A DNA stretch of 64,000 bases. Source: Hyalella azteca. Taxonomy: Eukaryota > Arthropoda > Malacostraca > Amphipoda > Hyalellidae. The notes beneath the pieces are model-generated. The model saw only the letters and a list, made by a program, of their open reading frames with translations. It searched no databases and was not told the origin of the DNA. The first letter of the stretch is position 1; each line of letters starts with the position of its first letter. The DNA lies in the NCBI RefSeq assembly GCF_000764305.2, contig NW_025947678.1:1-64000 (forward strand), in the 5' to 3' direction. Below are positions 33,509 to 42,500 of this stretch, piece by piece. The position numbers and the translations under genes were made by a program.

Positions 33509-36500
33509 CTGTAAAACAAGAAGTTAGAATTTGTCAATTTACTCCTGCAAACTGAAACATCTGTTTACTACAGGCTTATAAAACAGGTAGAATATGGACA
33601 ATACACTAGTAACAGTAGACATGAAAATTATGGGCATATATCTGGCATAAGATGGCAGTTTACAAAAGAACCAAACACCTAACCTCATCGGGATAGGATT
33701 GCTTGCAAAATAGGAGTTTACTTTACGAGTGCCACACAATGACGTTGCTTATTCCTTATTTAGCTCGAATACCACAGGAAAAAATTTTCTTGGAATATTT
33801 TTAAACATTTAGAGAATTTTATCAACATGATTAAAAATTCTCTGGAACATCATGACTAATCCATATCTCACCATTAACATTGTAAAGAACACATCCGCTG
33901 TTTTCAACTCTTACCTGCAGTTGGGTATGGCTTCGGTGGTGAAAGTAGCCTTGTAGCCTCTGTATGTGTTTTCCTTGCCATGTTTAGTGTAGTCTCCGTT
34001 CGTGTAATGAAGGATGAGCACTGACTTATCACTTTCGAATGCTGTTCCTTTCTTGATTTCTTCACCACAAAATCTGAAAAAAAGTCACATAAAGTTTAAT
34101 ACAGCTTCCATAATAGAGACCAAACAAATAATTTCTAATCCTTTAAGTTGAACAACTTTAGAAATTTTTTCCTTTGTTAATACATAGAATTTTTTGAACT
34201 TTAATCGTGATAAATTGGTGAAAATGAAAGATATTACACCGCAACAGGCAATGAGCAAATGAATGAATGCATTTGCTTAATTGAAACGTGAATCAAGAAC
34301 CAGGACAAAACAAGCAATACATTTTCCCCTCCGGCACGGAGACGTCGGAGCGGATCTCCAGGAAGCTGGAACCGCAGAGATTATTGCTAGAATTGCGCGG
34401 CTGGATTCCGAAGTCGTCGAACTTCACCACCGCTCGCTGGCACTCCGTGGCACGGAAAACCTGTGTGTACTGCGTTTCTGGAGAAATTAAATTACATAGG
34501 AGTTATTTGCTTAGTTAGGTTATACAGCTGCTCGATGGAACGCAGACAGAATAGAAATATTCATTTTTAGGCCATACATTTGCTCGATAGAACAAAGACA
34601 GTATAGAAATAATGTTTTTTATGATTTATTTATTTTATTCGTGTGAGAGATAGAAAATTAACCGTAATACATTTTTATGCAGCGCTGTAATTATTATTCA
34701 ATTGTTGGTAAGCTGGCCTCAGTTGAATACCACGTTTTAGATTACGGTAGACTTTAGATATCAAATGAACATATGTAAAATGGCTACAGAATAATCGCCT
34801 AGGTCACTATAATGGTATCTAGACAGTCCAGACGTTATTTTAATACAACGATTCGGTCACGTCTGCATCTTGTCACGCAGATCAGCCGGCGAGTAAGATG
34901 AGCGGATCATTTCATACGCCAATTGACACGTATCGCAATAACAATGTACTCAATTTTCATCCATCTGATTCAGTACAACTGACCTTGCTGGGACTGAATT
35001 TGAGTTTACTGACAAAAGGCTCACTGAAAATATGCAACGGCGTCTCATTAATTATGTTCATAGTCATACTACCAACCCACTATGTATTCTCTAGTCGAAT
35101 CAACGCTGAAACAACCTCCATTGAGGACGTTTGAATCACGTTGAAAACTGATTTAGAAGGAAAATAGCCGCAACGTCACGTTTACAAAGTCATTTTGGCG
35201 TGAAAATGCAACATTGAATGTTATTTATATTACATTGATAACTCATTCCTCATTAAGTTGAAGCACCATGAAATATAGTCAATAAAAAAGTAACAACCGA
35301 AACAATTGCCAAAAATTACACACGGCTCGACGGCCCTTTTTCGGGGTAGCCAAGAGAGACGAACATGAAGTTGAAGCACCATGAAAAATTGTCAATACAA
35401 AATCCCCAATCAAAACACTTGCTAAGAATTACATACCGGTCGATGGCCCTTTGTCGGGGTAGCCAGGAGAGACGACCACTGCACCAGAGGTTGAGATGAC
35501 GGAAGTGTACGGGGAGAGCTGCTTTATCAGAGCATCTGTGTTGAAATGCGAGCGTTCAGCGACGATGATATGTAAACGATAGATAAAAATTGTTAGGAAG
35601 TTAAGGCGTGTATCATGTCTGAATCACATCAAAGTTTATTGAAAGTCAAGAATTTATTTTCATGGCCCCTTAATCATCTATATTCTGTAACATCCAAACA
35701 TATGATTGAGTTAAGTATTAAGATCACTTGGCTGCTTAAATCGCAAATTTACCAGGAATATAGAAGTAAATAAAATAGCCAAAAAGTTCACCATTTCCTA
35801 TAATAGAAAACGTTTCGGAGTCCAGCTCCATCGTCAGTTCAAAACCTAGAACACAGATACAAACAATATGGAGACAATATGTATGGAGTAAAAGTGCCAT
35901 GTCCTATTTCTGTTCATGCTTTTGGTAAGAAAGTGCGACTATTCTTCAGTATCATTGGTTGTAGGAGTGACTGATCAGGACCACTAAACGATACTCGATC
36001 ACATTAATTTTAGGGACTATCGCGTTACACTCTTGCTATCATTTGTGTATCGTCATCATCAACCCTATGATGTTCTGTGCCTCTCCTCTATAGCTCATGA
36101 TAGTCATCATCAACCTCTATGATGTTCTGTGCCTCTCCTCTATAGCTCATGATAGTCATCATCAACCTCTATGATGTTCCGTGCCTCACCTCGATAGCTC
36201 GTGATCGTCATCATCAACCTCTATGATGTTCTGTGCCTCACCTCTATTAGCTCATGATCATCATAATCAATCTGTATGATCAATGATCCCTGCCTCACCT
36301 CTATTAGCTCATTATCTTCATAATCAATCTCTATGCTGTTCCGTACCTCACCTCTATTAGCTCATGATCGTCATCATCAATCTCCATGCTGTTCCGTGCC
36401 TCACCTCTATAGCTCAAGACGAGATTCTCACACTTGTCGCCAGTCGTGCCAAGAGGACACGCGCAGCTGCAGTCCTTCTGCGTGTAGCCGCCGTTCTTGC

Positions 36501-39500
36501 AGGGTTCAGACTCTTTCTTGCAGGCCTTCAACCAATCGTCTTTAACAAGAGATAAACAAATGAATGTATATGAACAAATGCTTGTGAATAACCCGTACAT
36601 GAAAATGAATTAATCATATGAAAACGTGACCATATCCACGAATATGCTCCCTGTTTGCTTAGTGTTTACAACTATCAGAAAGTGATGAAATAATATCATT
36701 ATTTGATAATCCTACTAATGAATACTTATTAATAAGGGTCGGATATGTATCGATAATGATAATAATCCGTATACATAAAAAAGATTCGTATCTCTTTATA
36801 ACTACGAAATCTAAATAAATGGCAAGCAGACGTTTTCGTAACTAGACTATAGGATATTAGGGCAGGATGCCACAATTTCCATCAATGAATGACATCCACC
36901 TTAAGCTCATTGCTATTCTTGGTATCCTTGGTATTTGTTTGGGACGTAGCAGTCCCTGGCCACGATGGATCGCCGCCTCTAATTATCGCTCATCCGCCCT
37001 CATTTGGGCCAGCTAATGCACGATGCTGTTGCTTGCTTCTCGCCGCTGGTAGTGTTGCAGGGGAGGTCGATCTAGGATTGTGCCCAGGAACACGTCCAGT
37101 TGTCTCGTGAAGGTCTCCTGGGTGAATTCCCCCTCTCTTAGATACTTTGGTAGGGCGTTAAATAGCCTCGGCCATGCCACGGAAAGTGATCCTTCCAGCA
37201 GGGATTGATATTTGACTGCAGATCTGTTACGTAGTGTGGGGACCTTGCACAGTCTCCCCCTTCTCTCGTTGTGATGTGTATCAATCCTGAAGGTCTCGCT
37301 CTCGAAGTTTGGCGCCATTCCGGTTAATATCTTCCATGTGTACAGAATGACATACCTCTGTCGTCTCCTCTGCAGTGAGTACAGACCCAGGTGCATTAAC
37401 CTCTCCCAGTAGTTCAACTCTTCCATCCCTCTGATCCTGTAAGTGAAGGTTCGCTGGACACCTTCCAGTTGCCGCACTGCGCCGAGTGTGAACGGGGTCC
37501 AGAGCTGGCAGCAGTATTCAAGGATTGTTATTACAAGGGCTCTAAAGAGTGTGATCATCGGTTCTGCTTCTCTTGTTTTGAACGTCCGTCAGATCCATTC
37601 CATCAGTCGCCTATCTCTTGCGGTTATTGCCGTTATGTGATCTCCAAAATTGACCTGAGTATTCATCAACGCTCCTAGATGGCGAACGATTCGCTTCTCT
37701 TCGATTTCCGAGTTGCCAGGTGCTAGGTAGCGGTGCTCCATACCCGCTCTTCCGCTACCTCTGTATCTCAAAACCTCAAACGTGGTCCTGTTGAACTGCA
37801 TGTTGTTCACTTGGGCCCAGTCATATATTGCCGCGTGGTCTTCTTTCAACCTCTCGCAGTCTCTCCTGTCCGTTATGGTCAATTGTATCCTGGTGTCGTC
37901 CGCGAATAACGATACAGAGGCGTGTTTCACTGCCACATCTATGTCGGCGATGTGAATGAGGAAGAGGATTGGGCCGAGTACCGTTCCCTGTAGTACACCA
38001 CTCTTCGCCCTAGCCTCACTCGATCTCGAGCCTCCTCCACGTCCACCTCCAGCTCACCCTCTGGCTTTACATCCAGCTCCACCTCCAGTTCCACCTCCAG
38101 TTCCATCTCCAGCTCAATCTCTAGCTCCACGTTTACCTATAGCTTCACCTCCACCTCCAACTGTTCCACCAAATCCGCATCTACATAGAACAGGCCTTAC
38201 CTCTGCAGTCATACACTGTGCTCAACAGGCCTCACCTGTGCAGCGATACACCGTGCTCAACAGGTCTCACCCGTGCCGAGATAAACTATGCTCAACAGAC
38301 CTCACCTATGCAGCGATACACCGTGCTCAACAGAGTGCTCAACAGGTCTCACCCGTGCCGAGATAAACTATGCTCAACAGACCTCACCTATGCAGCGATA
38401 CACTGTGCTCAACAGGCCTCACCTGTGCAGAGATACACTGTGTTCAACAGGCCTCACCTATGCAGCCGTACATGGTGTTCATGAGCTTGGCGTTCCAGTG
38501 TGTAATTTTAGTGCCCTTTCCCATGCGCGTTTGGAAACGAGCATCTTTAGCAAGCATCGCGCGTTTGCCGTCTATGCCAAAACTCTGCAAGAGTTAAAAG
38601 CAAAATGAAAATTACTCATGACAACAAATAAGAAAATACTTAGTCATACTACATATATATATACCTGTATTGAAGACCAGAGAATTTGTTTTATTGACAA
38701 TTTTCTTATTCGTTTTTCAATAGATCGACCATTTCTCGTTTGCAATGGTAAATCGAAAATCAGAGTACCGATGGACATTTTTATTTCTTTAACGACATTT
38801 CGAATGTTTATCATTCATTATCAAGTTAAAAGGCGCATTGGGTGATGGAATTTAGATCGACATAGGTACAAAATCAAGTAAATAGGAACTAATCAAAAAT
38901 CGAAATATGTGCAGTGCCGACTATATCATAACATTAAGCCGACGTCTCACGTGCCACCTTCAGAGTACAGTCTGGTGGACCAAGGAACCACCTTATGTAA
39001 GCCCACAACGAGACCATCACCCTTACGGTGCTGGAAGAAGGCACCAGCGTCGTCATACGATGCCCCGACGCCAACCGACTCGCGATAGCTGAGGCCCTCA
39101 TCAATAAGGATATAGGACCCCAGCCATCAACCTTCAAACTACTGAATTTGTCAGAACCTGGAGACTGTTTTCGGAGCAATTTTCGGCGTTTTATTTCTTG
39201 ATTATCTGCATATTTCTGTGATTTTGTAATTATTTTTAACAATTTAAATTTTTGAGTAGTATCCTATTTACTTGATTTTGTACTTATATCGACCCAATTT
39301 CCATCACTCAATGCGCCTTTTAACTTGATAATGAATGATAGGAACATTCGAAACGCCGTTAAAGAATTAAAATGTCAATCGGTATTTGATTTTTGGTTTA
39401 CCAGCTAGTGCAAACGAAAAATTTTGTTCAATCGATTGAAAAAACTAATAAGAAAATTGTCAATAAAACAAATTTTCTGGTCTTCAATGAAACCTGCTTA

Positions 39501-42500
39501 AAGGGACAAATTTTGCCAAGCTATTGTAATATATATATACTGGTTTGATTGAAGACCAGAGCGTGCTTTTTATTAACAATTTTTGATGGTGAGGGGTTCT
39601 CTACAGATTGGACTCCAGCTATTGATTTTCTGACTACCTGATTTGTCTGAACTATGAATGAATTTTCCGGGTAATTTTTGGTCCAAAATTTTACATTTGT
39701 TTCCTATTTACTTATATTATGTAGGTACAAATTTCCACCAAAATTTCAATGTTTAATGCTTCTTCTAACTTGAAAATGAATGTTTGTTGCATTCGAAACG
39801 TCGTTAATAAATAAGAATTACTTCCTGACACAACGTCAAACCCCGGACTATACTGAGCAATGGCCATTGCAAAGAAGTGGGAGTTCTGCGAGAGACTGGT
39901 GTAATCTGTAAATTTTGCCCCAAAGAAGGTTGTAGACTTCTTCATTATTTGGATCGCATTCGGGTGATTGCTGTAACAACTACGACATTGGACAGCCGTT
40001 TCTCCTGCCACCAGAGACAAGCTCAAAACCAGACCAGGTCTCAAAGTATTACAATCGAGCAGCATCATTTCAAGATCGTCGATGAATTCGACTGGCTCCG
40101 TGACACTCTTGGCAACAAAGTCAAGCCCCGGACTATACCGAACAACGGCTCCTGCAAAAAAGCGAGAGTTCTCCAAGAGGCCGATGTATTCTATAAATTT
40201 TACTTCAAAGAAGGTTGTAGACTTCTTCGCGTTATGGATTACGTTGGACTTATTGGAGTGACAACTGCGACATTGAACTGCCGTTTCTCCTACCACCAGA
40301 GACAAGCTCACTACCATGCCAGGTCTCAACGCATTGTTAACAAGCAAGTTCATCTCAAAATCGTCGATGAATTCAACAGGCTTTGTGACACTCTTGACAA
40401 CAATGTCAAATTCCAAACTAAACGTAACAAAGGCCCCTGCAAAAACGCGGAAGTTATCCGAGAGGCCGGCGTAGTCTATAAATTTTGCTTCAAAGAAGGT
40501 TGTAGACTTCTTCATGTTTTAGACAGCATCGGACAGATTGGACTAATAACCAAAACACCGAGCCGCTATCTCGTTAGCTACCTTCAAACTGGTAGACAGG
40601 TGAACCACGCGAGACAAGCTCACAACCAGACCGTCACTCGCATTGTGCTGAACGTAATCATCAGCATCGTGATCATGCAGTGGCCCGACAACAATCGACC
40701 GGCGATAGCTGAACCCCTCATCTCTACAGATTGAGCTCCAGCTATCTATTTTCTGACTACCGGATTTGTCTGAACTCTGAAAGAGTTTCCCGAGTAATTT
40801 TGGTCCAAAAAAATTTTACTGTTGTATCCTATTTACTTATATTATGTACTTATTTCCACCAAAATTTCAATGTTTAATGCTTCATCTAACTTGAAAATGA
40901 ATGTTCGTTGCATTCGAAACGTCGTTAATAAAGAAAAACTACTTCCTGAAACTCGCCTTTTTATCTACCGTCATCTGAAGAAAAGTTCCACTCCCTGATA
41001 ATATAAACTAACGAATTCTCTGGTCACCAATCGCACGTGTGTAAATATATATATATATATACTAACCCGTTCACGGTAGTGCATAAGAGAGTAGTAGTCA
41101 TAAGGGACGTTGAAGTTGATGGTCGGTTCTTTATCATAATTACTTGCAGATTCTGGCTTAACGTTAGCCATGAAAACAATGATGTTTTCGTCCCTGAAAA
41201 TAAAATATTAATAAATTACGAGTATTTGAGCAGCCCATCCCATACCATATAATCATTATGGAATATTATTGTTTAAAAACATCGATAGTGTTTGCTATCG
41301 CACACACTTATTAGAGTTCATACTGTAAATAATTTTATGATAAGTGAAGCTTTCAAGAATTTGAAGCAGAATTTTAATATATTAATTTCTGGGATTTATC
41401 TTCAAATAGGATTCAAAATTAAACTCCTGATAAAGTCACATATTCAAGATTCAGCACATGTTTGATTCAATTTCTTAAATGCATTTGAATGGGAGTTGAT
41501 CAATAAAATTGGAAGTAATAGAAAGAAAATGCGCGTCCGCCTCACTCAGAATTTACATAGGTACAAGTGAATAATAAAATAACGAAAACATCTATGGTGC
41601 CAAAATGTATTGCCGAAAATGAAGGTCATAAATAAAATTCAGAAACGGCCAAAAGTGAGCTGAAAAACTAGGAAAGATACCACGGAAGTGGAAGATCTCA
41701 AAAAAGTCTCCTAAAAATCTCCGAAATCACCAGCGAAAACTTGCGTGGTGTGCTTGCAATTGACCGTTGACGAGGATCCGTAGTAAAGAATATCATAATT
41801 AAGGATAAAGTATAATGGGAACTTTCGGCGAGTGTGGCACCAAATTGTTTTGTTGCGCCATGGCAGAAGGACTGACAGAAAAGGCGTGTCTGTATTAATG
41901 GCCCAACGGCAGTGCAGTAAGAATTCATCAAGCTTCGAAGGAACAAAATTTCATGCTTGTCATTGTTAAGGATTGAATGGATTATGTATTTATTACGTTT
42001 TTATTAAAGTGAATCTAAGGGGACTTTAACTATATCTGTCAATTCAGTTTAGTATTGTATATGCCATCGATGTTTAAAATACGTCCTCGTGCAAATGGAA
42101 ATAAGTGAATACAGTGAATGTTAGGTAATAAGTTAAATAGAAATGTTGGTCATGCGTGTACATTTCGCTTGTAAATATTTATTTAGGAAGCATTTTTAAT
42201 GGTTACATTTTATAATGGCCAATATATTTATATGATCCGTTATTGTAATAGAAATTTTGCGCTCCTATCACTACCTTCCCAATATCGACCGCTTAATTCA
42301 TGCACTTCTATACCTCACATCACGTAATCGTTCATAGGCTCTCACACACCTGTCACTTCGGGACTGTTCGTGTTCTATCCCCAATGCGTGGCCGATCTCG
42401 TGAGTTGGTCCCCTTGCCTGTGAATAAAGCATCATAAACTCACTGCTATTATTAAAATATCTGTCATTATATTGGACCTGGGATGAGCCTTGATGTGCAT

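Noticed and set aside
39766..39805. AATGAATG...CATTCGAAACGTCGTT hairpin in Penelope terminal repeats as a hammerhead ribozyme
   Set aside because: The GAAAC side and a possible short stem III are present, but the CUGANGA half is not; kept only as a family hairpin.
39712..40515. 267-codon minus-strand frame opposite the triplicated GIY-YIG region
   Set aside because: No family resemblance, while the plus strand carries recognisable Penelope endonuclease motifs; it is a shadow of a stop-poor repeated unit.
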